Positions 25,241 to 35,800 of a stretch of 64,000 nt of DNA are shown one piece after another. The first letter of the stretch is position 1. The number at the start of each line of letters is the position of its first letter. The stretch lies in contig NZ_JASNJE010000018.1 in assembly GCF_030164465.1 (NCBI RefSeq), forward strand, positions 1-64,000, in the 5' to 3' direction. The translations under genes were made by a program, and so were the position numbers. The DNA comes from Sedimentitalea xiamensis. GTDB lineage: Bacteria; Pseudomonadota; Alphaproteobacteria; Rhodobacterales; Rhodobacteraceae. The notes beneath the pieces were generated by a model, which did not search any database, was not told the DNA's origin, and saw only the letters and a list, made by a program, of their open reading frames with translations.

Positions 25241-26843
25241 GGCGGGTGTCCTTGGCTGGCACAAATCTGGGAGCGACGATTTCGATCATGCTCGGTCCGG
25301 GGTGGCGGGCGGCGGAGGTCATGGCTGCGGCGACATCTCCGGGAACGGCCGCACAATGGGCATGCGGGATGCCAAAGGATTTCGCGGTGGCCGCGAAATC
25401 GGGGGGCGTTGGGTCGCAACCGACGACCTCGACGCCCGCGTCCTGCATCGCGGAGGCGATTTCACGGTAACCGTGGTTGTTCCATATTACGAAGGTCACC
25501 GGCAGGTCTTCATCGACGGCGGCCATCACCTCGGGCAAAGAGAATTGTGCGCCACCGTCGCCGGACAGGCAGATCACGCGCGCCTGCGGGTCCGCCACCG
25601 AGGCCCCGATGGCCGCCGGGATGCCGTAACCCAAGGCGCCGTATCCGGTGGCCGCATTGAACCAGCCGCCCGCCCGGTCGTGATCGTAGTAGAGGTTGCC
25701 GGCGTAAATGGGCTGGGCGGAATCACCGACCATGAGGGAACCCGGCACCGCAGTACGTAACGCTTCCAGAATTTGCACATGGGCGCGGTAGTCTGGACCG
25801 ATCTCGGCCAGGGCGGCGATGCGCGCGCGCTCGGCACGGGCCGCGCCGCCGGTATGCTTGATGCCGGGCGGCAATGCTCCAAGAAGCGCCGGAACAATGG
25901 TGTTCACGTCGCCTTGAATGGCGATTTCGGCTGCATGGCGCGCAAGCTGTTCGGCGCAGCGGTCGACACGCACGAGGTCCGTCATTTTGGCCATGGCGCC
26001 GGTTGCATACATGTCATAATCGGTCGGCCCCAGCTCGGTTCCCAAGGCCAGCACCAGATCGGCCTCTTCGATGAGGGTGCGGATCGCTTTGAGGCTGGGG
26101 CTCGCCGGCACGCCAAGGGGATGGCCGAACAGCACGCCGCGCGCATTCACCGTCTGCACGACCGGGGCGTCGATCCGTTCGGCGAGGTTCTTGAGGGCGC
26201 CGCCCGCCCGCTTTGCGCCGCCACCGGCCAGGATCAGCGGCTTTTCGGCGGCGGCGAGCCGCATTGCGGCCTCGGCTATCACCTTGTCATCGGGCAGTGC
26301 AGCCTCGGGTGCTTTGACTTCCGCTTTTCCGGTATAGGGCAGCGCAGCAACGTCCAGAGGTATCTGGATATGGGTCGGCCCCGGCCTGCCTGATCCGAAG
26401 GGCCGGAACACCTTGTTTAGGGCAGGGCCCAATTCCTCGGGGGTGGCCACGTGTTCCGACACCAGCGCGACGCTGGACGCCAGTGCGTATTGATCCGGCA
26501 GCTCATGCAGATGGCCCATGCCCTTGCCAAGAGTCGCCGTGCCGTTCACGCCGGAAACCACGAGAATCGGGATCGAATCCGCGCGTGCCTGCGCCATCGG
26601 TGTCAGGGTGTTGGTCAGCCCCGGCCCGGTGATGACAAAGGCCACCCCCGGCTTGCCCGATGCCCGGGCATAGCCATCCGCCATGAACCCCGCTCCCTGT
26701 TCGTGACGGGGGGTGATGTGTCGGATGCCCGAGGCCGCGAGGCCGCGATAAAGCTCGACGGTATGCACGCCGGGAATACCGAACACCGTGTCGACGCCAA
26801 GCGCCCGCAGCTCGTTTATGAGCGCCTCGCCAATGCTGGTCAT
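25221..26843 (-). CDS. aruI: ThDP-dependent decarboxylase, probable 5-guanidino-2-oxopentanoate decarboxylase
   Basis: 540 residues from the ATG at 26843. Acetolactate-synthase-like layout: N-terminal pyrimidine-binding domain with RHEQGAGFMADGYARASG, central domain, and C-terminal diphosphate-binding motif SGDGGAQFSLPEVMAAV followed by NNHGY. Sequence and partners fit AruI, which decarboxylates 2-ketoarginine to 4-guanidinobutyraldehyde in the arginine transaminase pathway. It overlaps the aminotransferase gene by 4 bases. The alternative, another 2-oxoacid decarboxylase, is possible, but the neighbours favour a guanidino substrate. Confidence 0.75.
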   Translation of the reverse strand: MTSIGEALINELRALGVDTVFGIPGVHTVELYRGLAASGIRHITPRHEQGAGFMADGYARASGKPGVAFVITGPGLTNTLTPMAQARADSIPILVVSGVNGTATLGKGMGHLHELPDQYALASSVALVSEHVATPEELGPALNKVFRPFGSGRPGPTHIQIPLDVAALPYTGKAEVKAPEAALPDDKVIAEAAMRLAAAEKPLILAGGGAKRAGGALKNLAERIDAPVVQTVNARGVLFGHPLGVPASPSLKAIRTLIEEADLVLALGTELGPTDYDMYATGAMAKMTDLVRVDRCAEQLARHAAEIAIQGDVNTIVPALLGALPPGIKHTGGAARAERARIAALAEIGPDYRAHVQILEALRTAVPGSLMVGDSAQPIYAGNLYYDHDRAGGWFNAATGYGALGYGIPAAIGASVADPQARVICLSGDGGAQFSLPEVMAAVDEDLPVTFVIWNNHGYREIASAMQDAGVEVVGCDPTPPDFAATAKSFGIPHAHCAAVPGDVAAAMTSAARHPGPSMIEIVAPRFVPAKDTRHEKSEL

Positions 26844-28027
26844 GCGGCCGCTCTTTTCAGCTTCCTGCTGTGTTCGATGATCCGGTCCATCGCCTTTTCG
26901 AGGTCGTGGTCGTGGATGGTCAGGGCAACCCGGACCCATTTGTCGAGTGTGTCGCCGAAGGAGGCGCCGGGCATCACCGCGACTCCGCTATTTTCCAGCA
27001 GGTCGCTTGCATATGTCGCCCCGTCGAGACCCGTTGCCGAGATGTCGATCATCGCGAACATCCCGGCTTGGGGCTTATGCACCGTCAAGTCGGTTTGCGA
27101 ACCGAGCCGTTCGGCCAGCAAATCGGCGCGAGTGGCAAAGCGTTGTCGCATACCCTCTGCCACCGACGAACCTTTGCGTATGGCCAGTTCTGTCATGTCG
27201 GCGATGAATGGCTGATTGCCGAACAGCATGGTTTCCGAAACCGGGAGAAGCGCATCGCAAAAGGGCTTCGGCGCGACGCACCAGCCGCTGCGGAAGCCGG
27301 GGGCGGCATGGGATTTCGAGATCGAAGACACAGCGATCACCCGGTCGGCGATCCGGCGCAGAGACAGCGGCGAGACGAACCGGGAGCCGTCGAACACGAG
27401 GTGTTCATAAACCTCGTCGGAAATGATCCAAAGATCATGTTTCAGCGCCAGCGCGCCGATGGCTTCCAGATCGTCGGCGGTCAGGACCGCGCCAGTCGGA
27501 TTGTGCGGGGTGTTCAGGAGAATGGCGCGCGTCCGCGGCGTGATCCGCTCGGCCAGGTCTTGCCCGCGCATCCGGAAGCCGGCCTCGGGGCGCAGCGGGA
27601 CCGGCACCATTCTGGCACCGGAGGCCCGGATGACACCTTCATATGTTGCGTACATGGGATCGCCGACGAGCACTTCATCGCCGGTCTCGGCCGCGCCCAA
27701 AAGCGCGGCGAAAAGAGCGGTCTGGGTGCCGGGGAAACAGAGGATGTTGTCGGGCTCGAAGCTCCGCCCGCGGCTTTGGCTATAGTGCTCTGCCAAAGCG
27801 CGGCGCAGGTTGATTTCCCCACGGCCGTCGGAATATCCCGTGCGGCCATCTCGCATGGCCTTTTCCGCGGCTTCCATCAGCTCTGGCGGCGTCGGCACGT
27901 CGGGTTCGCCAATTGTCATCTCGACGATGTCTTTTCCCGCAGCGGCCATTGCGCGCGCCTTGAGGTGAATGTCCCATTTGGCGCCGCCGAGACCGGCCAG
28001 ACGTTCCATGATCGCTGTCGTTTTCAT
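26840..28027 (-). CDS. aruH: PLP-dependent aminotransferase, probable arginine:pyruvate type
   Basis: 395 residues from the ATG at 28027, which overlaps the TetR stop (ATGA). Fold type I class I/II aminotransferase: EPDVPTP near residue 44, LLNTPHNPTGAVL, SDEVYEHLVFDG and the PLP lysine in SSISKSHAAPGFRSGW. With the downstream ThDP decarboxylase it forms the aruH-aruI pair that converts arginine to 2-ketoarginine and then the aldehyde. Substrate assignment is inferred from context; aspartate-type activity is the main alternative. No aldehyde dehydrogenase or guanidinobutyrase is in the window. Confidence 0.75.
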   Translation of the reverse strand: MKTTAIMERLAGLGGAKWDIHLKARAMAAAGKDIVEMTIGEPDVPTPPELMEAAEKAMRDGRTGYSDGRGEINLRRALAEHYSQSRGRSFEPDNILCFPGTQTALFAALLGAAETGDEVLVGDPMYATYEGVIRASGARMVPVPLRPEAGFRMRGQDLAERITPRTRAILLNTPHNPTGAVLTADDLEAIGALALKHDLWIISDEVYEHLVFDGSRFVSPLSLRRIADRVIAVSSISKSHAAPGFRSGWCVAPKPFCDALLPVSETMLFGNQPFIADMTELAIRKGSSVAEGMRQRFATRADLLAERLGSQTDLTVHKPQAGMFAMIDISATGLDGATYASDLLENSGVAVMPGASFGDTLDKWVRVALTIHDHDLEKAMDRIIEHSRKLKRAAA

Positions 28028-28671
28028 GCTGGTTCTTCTCTTTTCTGCAAGGCCAATCCGGTAATTGCGCCGACGGACTCCAGCCCGATGCGGGGCAGTT
28101 CGTCCGGCGCGAAGGCATCCGGCAGGGCGCCGCCTTCCAGCCATAGCCCGTCGATCACCGCGTTACAGGCGACAGCAAGGTGATGCAGCCGCTGCGCCGG
28201 GGCAGGGCGCCCGGCCTCTTCAAGCGCGGCGCCGATCAGTTCTTCCAGCCTCTTTCGGAAGTTGTCATAGGTTCGCGCGTGCGTCGCCTTCATCTGCTGG
28301 TCGCTCTGGACCTTGTTCAGGAAGCTCGCCCACAGCGCGATCGAGCGCGGGTCCACCACCGGCGGGGTCAGCGAGGCTTTGACGAACGTGATCAGACGCT
28401 CTTGCGCCGTTCCTTTGATTGTTCCCACCGGGGCAAAGGTCAGGTCGGTCATGGTATCCATGTGATGTTCATAGGCCGCGGTGATCAGGTCTTCCTTTGA
28501 GGTGAAATAGTGCCGGATAAGACCCTGGGTCACGTTTGCGCGCTCGGCGATTGCTCGCACTGTGGCGCCGCGCACGCCATTCTCGGCAACAAGCGAAAGT
28601 GCCGCCTCGACCAGGTCGAGCTTGCGCTGTTCCGAGCCTTCGCGCTTGAATTTGCGGCGCTCCTGGCTCAC
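28024..28671 (-). CDS. TetR-family regulator (BetI-like)
   Basis: 215 residues if the GTG at 28671 is used; it has GAGGAGAGG upstream, while the frame continuing to 28884 has no good start. HTH: GVRGATVRAIAERANVTQGLIRHYF at about 32-56. The C-terminal ligand domain resembles BetI-type regulators. First gene of the aruH-aruI-ddaH operon and divergent from the ABC importer, with about 90 AT-rich bases between. It probably controls both units in response to arginine or a derivative. Confidence 0.8.
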   Translation of the reverse strand: MSQERRKFKREGSEQRKLDLVEAALSLVAENGVRGATVRAIAERANVTQGLIRHYFTSKEDLITAAYEHHMDTMTDLTFAPVGTIKGTAQERLITFVKASLTPPVVDPRSIALWASFLNKVQSDQQMKATHARTYDNFRKRLEELIGAALEEAGRPAPAQRLHHLAVACNAVIDGLWLEGGALPDAFAPDELPRIGLESVGAITGLALQKREEPA

Positions 28672-28761
28672 GGGCCTCTCCTCGTGCCGTGATAAAATTA
28701 TACACTTGCATAAATACCGCTGTTCAGCATTACTACAAGCCGAAAAATGAGGAAGCAGGTA

Positions 28762-29555
28762 ATGCAGCAAGCAGCCGCAGAACGCCCCGCAGATCAGGAC
28801 GTGAGAGACGAGGCGATCCGGGTTGACGACCTGCACAAGTGCTTTGGGCGGCTCGAGGTGCTGAAGGGGTCTCGCTCTCGGCAAACAAGGGCGATGTTGT
28901 CGCCATCATCGGTGGCAGCGGCTCGGGCAAATCGACCATGCTGCGATGCATCAACTTCCTGGAAACGCCGACATCGGGAAAGATCGTCATCGGCGGCGAA
29001 GAGGTCGAGATGCGCGCGGATGGCACCCCGGCGAACCGGCGCCAGATCGAGCGTATCCGGACACGGCTGGCGATGGTGTTTCAACAATTCAACCTCTGGA
29101 CCCACCGGACCCTGCTGGAGAACGTGATCGAGGTGCCGGTGCATGTTCTGAAAGTTCCGCGCGCCGAAGCAATCGGGCGGGCGCATGAGCTGCTGGCGCG
29201 GGTTGGGCTGGGGGACAAGGCTGATACCTTTCCGGCTTTCCTCTCCGGCGGCCAGCAGCAGCGCGCCGCGATCGCGCGGGCGCTGGCGGTGGACCCGAGC
29301 GTCATGCTGTTCGATGAGCCGACTTCGGCGCTTGATCCCGAACTGGTGGGCGAGGTTCTGACGGTCATCCGCGACCTGGCGGCCGAAGGCCGGACCATGT
29401 TGCTGGTCACGCATGAAATGAAGTTCGCCCGCGAGGTCGCCGATCACGTGGTCTATCTCTACCAGGGTCGGATCGAAGAGGAGGGGCCGCCGGAAGAGGT
29501 GTTTGGACATCCGAAATCGGAACGGCTGAAACAGTTTCTCAAGTCCGTCCACTGA
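28762..29555 (+). pseudogene. Polar amino acid ABC transporter ATPase, single frameshift
   Basis: The ATG at 28762 (AGGAAGCAGG upstream) opens a frame giving [18 protein letters not shown]. The expected continuation [20 protein letters not shown], with Walker [10 protein letters not shown], is in another frame, then [15 protein letters not shown], Walker [13 protein letters not shown] and the H-loop THEM. One missing G in the GGGG run at 28866-28869 explains the break. Otherwise it is a full-length HisP/GlnQ-like protein of about 264 residues. Either a true null allele or a homopolymer sequencing error. Confidence 0.85.
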
Positions 29556-29597
29556 CGGAACAATCAACCAAGGCAAAGCAAAGACAGGGAGAACATC

Positions 29598-30362
29598 ATG
29601 AAAAAGACGATGCTTGCCGCAGCGACAATCGCTGCATTTGTTGCCGGGGCTGCAGCCGCAGATCCGGTCAAGATCGGCATAGCGGCCGAACCTTACCCAC
29701 CCTTCGCCTCGCCGGATTCCGCGGGCAATTGGGTTGGCTGGGAGATCGAGGTGATCAACGCGGTATGCGCTGCCGCCGAACTCGATTGTGTGCTCACGCC
29801 GGTCGCCTGGGATGGCATCATCCCGTCGCTGACCGGTCAGCAGATCGATGCCATCATGGCGTCGATGTCGATCACCGAAGAGCGGTTGAAGACCATTGAC
29901 TTCTCGGATCCCTATTACAATACGCCCGCCGTGATCGTGGCCGACAAGGCGATGGACATCGAGCCGACACCGGAATCGCTGGCAGGCAAGATTGTCGGCA
30001 TCCAAGCCTCGACCATTCACCAGGCCTATGCACAGGAATACTTCAAGGATTCCGAATTGCGCATCTATCAGACCCAGGACGAAGCCAACCAGGATCTCGT
30101 GGCTGGCCGCATCGACGCCACCCAGGCCGACAGCATTGCCATGGCTGATTTCGTCGCCACCGAGGCGGGTGGCTGCTGCGAGATCAAGGGGCCGGTGGCC
30201 AATGACGAATCCATTCTGGGCCGTGGTGTCGGCGCCGGTGTGCGCAAGGGCGACGATGCGCTGCGCGAAGCCCTGAACAAGGGGATCGCCGCTATCCTGG
30301 CCGACGGCACGCATGAAAAGATCACGGCGGGCTATTTCACCACCAGCATCTACAGCAAATAA
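29598..30362 (+). CDS. Periplasmic polar amino acid-binding protein
   Basis: 254 residues, signal peptide of about 20 (ends AAA-ADP), PF00497 fold: VKIGIAAEPYPPFASPD, WEIEVINAVCAAAELDC, ITEERLKTIDFSDPYYNTPA, and GRIDATQADSIAM. It resembles lysine/arginine/ornithine- and octopine-type binding proteins; the ligand here is probably arginine or methylarginine given the neighbouring enzymes. Ribosome site GGGAGAAC upstream. Followed 3 bases later by the first permease. Confidence 0.88.
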   Translation: MKKTMLAAATIAAFVAGAAAADPVKIGIAAEPYPPFASPDSAGNWVGWEIEVINAVCAAAELDCVLTPVAWDGIIPSLTGQQIDAIMASMSITEERLKTIDFSDPYYNTPAVIVADKAMDIEPTPESLAGKIVGIQASTIHQAYAQEYFKDSELRIYQTQDEANQDLVAGRIDATQADSIAMADFVATEAGGCCEIKGPVANDESILGRGVGAGVRKGDDALREALNKGIAAILADGTHEKITAGYFTTSIYSK

Positions 30363-30365
30363 GGT

Positions 30366-31124
30366 TTGCCCTTGGAGCCGATCCTGGAAACGCTCGGTCT
30401 GGCCGAGGCAGCGCAACTTCTGTCGCTGTCTCCGCCCGGCTGGGGGGCAAACCTCCTGCGCGGCCTTGCCAATTCCTTGCAGATCGCATTCGGGGCTTTT
30501 GGCCTCGGCTTGGTGATCGGGCTTTTCGGGGCTTATGGAAAACTTAATGGCGGGCCGATCCTGCGTGACCTGCTCGCCATCTATACGACCGTGATCCGCG
30601 CCGTTCCCGAATTGGTGCTGATCCTCATCCTTTATTATGTCGGAAGCGACCTGATCAATAAGGTCGCCTCGATGATGGGCTATGGCCGGATCGAGATCAG
30701 CGGCGTGGTTGCCGGCATCTGGGTTCTGGGGGTGGTGCAGGGCGCTTATTCCACGGAAGTCTTGCGCGGCGCAATCAAGGCTGTGCCGCCGGGTCAAATC
30801 GAGGCGGCGCGGGCCTTCGGCATGCCTGCGTTCATGACCATGCGCCGGGTCACGATCCCCGCGATGATGGCATTTGCCACGCCGGGGCTTGCCAATCTCT
30901 GGCTGATTGCAACCAAGGATACGGCCCTGCTGGCCATTGTCGGCTTTTCGGAGCTGACGCTGGAAACCAGGCAGGCCGCCAGCAGCACTCGGGCCTATTT
31001 CACGTTCTTCGTTGCCGCCGGTGCACTTTACCTGATGGTCACCCTGTTTTCGGGAGCCGTTTTCGGCCGGATCGAAAAATGGGCCCGCCGCGGCCAGCCA
31101 TCGCTGAAGGGGGGGCATAAATGA
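30366..31124 (+). CDS. Polar amino acid ABC transporter permease (HisQ/ArtQ-like)
   Basis: 252 residues from a TTG start 3 bases after the binding-protein stop, with AAGG just upstream. Five to six transmembrane helices and the EAA loop EAARAFGMPAFMTMRRVTIP that contacts the ATPase. Early segment LRGLANSLQIAFGAFGLGLV is typical of His/Glu/Gln/Arg permeases. Pairs with the second permease as a heterodimer in the inner membrane. Confidence 0.88.
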   Translation: MPLEPILETLGLAEAAQLLSLSPPGWGANLLRGLANSLQIAFGAFGLGLVIGLFGAYGKLNGGPILRDLLAIYTTVIRAVPELVLILILYYVGSDLINKVASMMGYGRIEISGVVAGIWVLGVVQGAYSTEVLRGAIKAVPPGQIEAARAFGMPAFMTMRRVTIPAMMAFATPGLANLWLIATKDTALLAIVGFSELTLETRQAASSTRAYFTFFVAAGALYLMVTLFSGAVFGRIEKWARRGQPSLKGGHK

Positions 31125-31891
31125 CCGCGCTCCGCGCCTTGATGCAGCCACATCGCATCGTCATGATGGCCTTGTTCGCGCTCCTGATCCTGTGGTGCGC
31201 CATTTCGCTCAGGTGGGACTGGATTCCCCGATACATGCCGCTGGCGCTCGAGGGGATGTGGCGCACCATCTGGATTCTCGTCGTGACTTCGGTTCTTGGA
31301 TTCTTGCTGGCCGTCCCACTGGGTTTGGCGCAGGCCGTAGGGCCGTGGTATCTTGCCATGCCTGCCCGCACCTTCTGCACCATCATCCGGGGCACGCCTC
31401 TGCTGTTGCAGATCTGGTTGCTCTATTACGGCCTTGGCTCTCTCTTCCCGCAATACCCCTGGATCCGTTCGAGCGAACTTTGGCCCTACCTGCGGCAGGC
31501 CTGGCCCTATGCCGTGCTGGCCCTGACGCTGTCTTACGCGGGATATGAGGGCGAGGTGATGCGCGGTGCATTCGCCGGAGTGAACAAGGGGCAACTTGAG
31601 GCCGCCAGATCCTTTGGAATGCCGCGCTTGACCATGTTCCGCCGGATCTGGTTGCCTCTGGCGGTCCGGAATGTCCTGCCGACGCTTGGAGGGGAGACGA
31701 TCCTTCAACTCAAGGCCACGCCGCTGGTCGCCACGATCACGGTGATAGACATCTATGCCGTATCGTCCCGCGTACGCTCGGATACCTTTATCGTCTATGA
31801 GCCGCTTTTGTTGCTTGCGGCGATCTACATGATCATTGCCGGACTGATCACATTGGCGTTCCGGCGTTTCGAGAACCGTGTGCCCGGATGA
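31121..31891 (+). CDS. Polar amino acid ABC transporter permease (HisM/ArtM-like)
   Basis: 256 residues, start overlapping the preceding stop (ATGA). EAA loop EAARSFGMPRLTMFRRIWLP, the early FCTIIRGTPLLLQIWLLYYG motif and LKATPLVATITVIDI near the end are standard for HisM-type permeases. The stop codon touches the end of the IS6 element at 31892, but the C-terminus looks complete. Works with the other permease and a currently frameshifted ATPase. Confidence 0.88.
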   Translation: MTALRALMQPHRIVMMALFALLILWCAISLRWDWIPRYMPLALEGMWRTIWILVVTSVLGFLLAVPLGLAQAVGPWYLAMPARTFCTIIRGTPLLLQIWLLYYGLGSLFPQYPWIRSSELWPYLRQAWPYAVLALTLSYAGYEGEVMRGAFAGVNKGQLEAARSFGMPRLTMFRRIWLPLAVRNVLPTLGGETILQLKATPLVATITVIDIYAVSSRVRSDTFIVYEPLLLLAAIYMIIAGLITLAFRRFENRVPG

Positions 31892-32713
31892 GGGCCTTGT
31901 CAGAAGGATTTGGCTTGAGGCGGGCAGGGCGGTTTCGTAGCTTTCACTCATGGCAAAACCTGACCCGTCCAAGTACTTTCAAAGCAGCCCGGAGATCATT
32001 CGCCTGGCGGTTATGTTGTAAGTCCGGTTCCCACTTTCGCTCAGGAATGTCGAGGATCTGCTTCACGAGCTCGGGATCGAGATCAGCCACGAAACTGTGC
32101 AGTACTGGTGGAATAGATTTGGCCCGATGTTTGCCGCTGAAATCCGCCGGAAACGTGTCGAACGTCTTCGCTCCTGGCCGCATTGGCGTTGGTACCTGGA
32201 CGAGATGTTCGTGAAGATCAACGGCGAACGGCGCTACTTCTGACGGGCCGTGGATCATGAGGGCTGGGTCTTGGGAAGCTTCGTGACGAAGACGCAGGAC
32301 AAGAAAACCGCATTGAAATTCCTGAAGAAATCAATGAGGCGCCATGGCCGTCCGCATATTTCCGTCACGGACAAACTCGCCTCCTACCGCGCCGCGCTGA
32401 AGGAAATCGGTGCCGCGGGCCGGCAGGAAACCGGCCGCTGGACAAATAACAGAGCCGGGAATTCGCACCTGCCGCTTCGGCGACGGGAACGGGCAATGCA
32501 ACGGTTTCGCAGGATGCGAAGTTTGCAGAGTTCGCTGCCGTTAACGCCTCGGTCCAGAACCACTTCAATTCGGACCGCAGTCTCTACACCAGACTAAATT
32601 GCAAGCGAAACCGCGCCGCAGCTCTGGCCGGGTGGCGCGGTCTCTGCGCGGCATCGGGGACAGTCATTTTGCCCTTGCGGAGACGAGTTCGACTTGGTCT
32701 GACAGCACCTTCA
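31892..32713 (+). mobile_element. IS6-family element with dead transposase (copy 3)
   Basis: Left end GGCCTTGTCAGAAGGATTTGG and an inverted right end near 32692-32713 bound an almost full-length element. The transposase begins at 31950 (MAKPDPSKYF), but a TAA at 32019-32021 replaces the tyrosine codon of MYVRF, a TGA follows at RRYF near 32241, and a frameshift occurs near 32525 before QNHFN. Three separate lesions show long decay. No clean target-site duplication is visible. It closes the arginine island and stands directly upstream of the giant-protein operon. Confidence 0.85.
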
Positions 32714-32854
32714 TGAGCATGCCCTTTGCGCGAGAGACCGCCTAGAACACTCGTGATAGTTGCGAATCGAAGGGCCTATGGCGTAATATTATGTCAGTAG
32801 GTTGCATCACTTCTTTACTTTTATGATTCAAATTCCTGCCGTGGGATTCCCCCC

Positions 32855-35800
32855 ATGCCGTTTGACCTCGCGCTCGTTGATCTGTTCCGACCCTACCTTT
32901 TGAGGGGCGAAGCGACCGAATGGCACGCGGTTCTGTCCGTCATTTATGTCGAGAGCTACGAGACAGCGATCAGCCCGGACGGGGTGACAATCCGCGGTGT
33001 CGCGCGCTTCTCCGGTGAGATTGATCCGCCGGCCTTTGATCCGACCACGGGAACCCTGTCGGCCGGCGCGGCGAATGTCGAAGGACACCCGCGAAACCAG
33101 CCCGACAGGTCCGAGCCATGGCTCGACATCACGGACACCAAAGTCGAGTTTGCAATGACCGTGCCGCGCGCGGCGGGCGCGATCATTTCCGTCGGCGTTT
33201 CGGGGATCCCGGGAAGCGATGCGACGTTCCAGCCCGTGCGCGACGTCCTCGATGCGCTGGATTCAATCCCCAACGACGCACCGCCCTCGGACTATCCCAA
33301 CACCGGGTTTGTGCTCGACCTCGTCCTTTCCGGGATCGAGTTCCGCCCGCCGTTCCTTCAACCGGCGGAGATGCGTCCCGACGGGCTGCTCGTCCCGCAT
33401 ACGTCCCGGAGTGACGTCGTCTTTCACCTGCCCAAGGTGAAGCTCCGCGTTTCCCAGGGCTCGGATGCCGCTGCGGTGGTCGATGTCTCGCTCGTGTCTC
33501 TGGGCGTGACCGGGCTTGACGATCCGGGCGACATGTCGGCGGCGGAACTCATCACCATGGATCCGCCCTACGCGTTCATCGGAGGCGGCCGTGTGGTGGG
33601 GTTCGCGTTCCGCTCTGCCTTCCTTGACCTCGCCGATGGTTACACGCCACCCGAAGTGCTCGACCAGTTCGGTTTCGACGAGAGTTGGACCGGTCTCTAC
33701 CTGCCAGAGATCCGCGTTTTCTTCGCGCCGAATGGTGCCGAGGATTTCGCTGTCAACGTCGGCGTCGAGAACTTCCTGATCGGGCTTGGCAACTCCAGCG
33801 GCATTACCGGCGATTTCGATGTCGCCGTGATCAATCAGGGGGCGGGCGATCTCTCGATTGGCGCCCGCTTTTTTGACCGCGAGGGGCGTGCGATCGGGAT
33901 CACCCGCCAGACGGACACCACGGCGACGGCGCAGGTGCCCGAGACCTCGCGGATTGTCATCGACGTGGTCGGTGGCCGCGCGCCTTATGCCGTGACCGTC
34001 GATCAGGGTGGCGGTGCGGCGGCAGGGCGTGTCCACGATGTCGATCTGTCGGCCACCACGACCCGCACCATCACCGTGGCCGTCACGGATGCCAGCGCGC
34101 CGCCGAAGAACAGATCCCTGACAATAACGGCAAGCCGCCGGCAAGCGCCGCAGATTGCGCCACCTCCCGGGACCGCCGCGCCGCTCGCCGCGACCATCGA
34201 AACGACCTCGATCATTCTCGACGGCCAGCCGCAATCCGCGCCACGGTTGCGGATCGTCTCGGACGACCGCGAGTCAATTGTGGTCGGGCTTGAGTTGCCC
34301 ACCACGCCCGGAGCGACGGACTGGGAGGTCGACAGCGCCCCGGAACCTTCCGGCCCCACGGTCACGATCGCGCTGGCGGGTGGGGATACGAAAACCGTCG
34401 AAGCAGAGTTGCCGGGCGAGAACTACACTGAGATCGACGCCTACTTCAGGTTCGACACGCCCCCGAAAGACGATCACATCACCTATTCCCTCGTCGCCGG
34501 AAACATCCGGGCGGATCAGGCGATCACGCCGTCCACGACCTCGGGCTGGAAACCCCCGGCGCGGCATTTCCTCCCGGCATGGCGCGAAGTCCTCCGGCGG
34601 ATCGCGCCAGGCACGGCGACCATCGAAGGCACCGCGAGCCACGACGGCGACGACAACAAGGCGACCTACAACTACGAACTCAGCCAGCGGCGCACCGAGG
34701 GACTCGCCGCTCTGATCGGCTCGGACGGCGCGATCCCTGCCTTCGGGGGCGCGCGGCGTCCGCCGCCGCCCGACCTCGCCGGGTGGATCCCGACGTGGCA
34801 GGGCCAGACCTCGCCGCGCGAGCAATTCTGGCGGGCGAGGATCAGCGATTTTTCGGTCAACATTCCCGGTGCGATGATCACCGGTACGGTGGCGCGGGAG
34901 GCGACCCCGCCGCCGCCGCCGGTGACCCCGCCGACCCGAGACGACCCGCCCGACGAGCCATCGCCCCCGGACTGGTTCCGCTCGGCGCGGCTGAAGGTGC
35001 GTATCGTGCGCGACCAGTTCGTGGCGCTGGAACTGTCGGGTTCGATTGATTTCCAGACCGGGATGGAAAACGCCTTGTCGGCAAACGGCGCCAGCGAGAC
35101 GCCCACGCTGCAGGGGCTCGGCAACAACCCGTCCGACGGGATAACGGACTACCTGTTTCTCTACCAGACAGACCCGGCCAGCCAGACCGATGAGGTGAAA
35201 CTCTATATCGGCGCCGATCCTGCCGACAAGGACGGTCTGCTGATGACCGGGCAGCTGCCGGGACAGGCGTTGCAGGACCCGAACGAGGGCCGCACCATGC
35301 TGGGCATGGTTACGGTGCTCACGCCGCTTCTGGCGGAAATCGCGCCCTCGGATCCTGCAGAAGGCGCGATTGTGACTCTTGCCGTGGGCGGAATCGCCGC
35401 GGGCGTCGGTGCGGTGCTGCAAAACCTCGGCGACCCGCCACTTCTGAACGTGGAACGCGTGATCCTTTTCGGGGGTGAGGCCGCGTTCCGTCGCCAGGGC
35501 GACCTGTGGGAAACGTCGTTCCTTTTCGACGTGGAGACCGCGATCTCGCTCAACCTCGCCATCGGCGGGAGCGACCCGCTGATCCGTATCCCGCGCGACA
35601 AGCCCCTGGCCGTCCGCTACAAGGCGATCGGTCTCAAGTTCGGCTTCCCGCCCGGTTCCGGCGGCGCCTTCGAATTCCGCCCGGTGTTCGATCAGTCCAA
35701 GGGCTACACGATCGACGTTTCCGGCCCCGGTGCGGTCGAGGTGATCGACCCCTTGGGCCAGATCCTCCAGGTTCTCGGGGCAAGGATTGCCCGCACGAAC

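Noticed and set aside
28794-31151. 785-codon frame antisense to the amino acid importer
   Set aside because: Overlaps four clearly recognisable genes; its composition is that of a shadow frame.
31884-32721. Target-site duplication around IS6 copy 3
   Set aside because: Only ATGAG is shared between the flanks, fewer than the eight bases expected, and could be chance.
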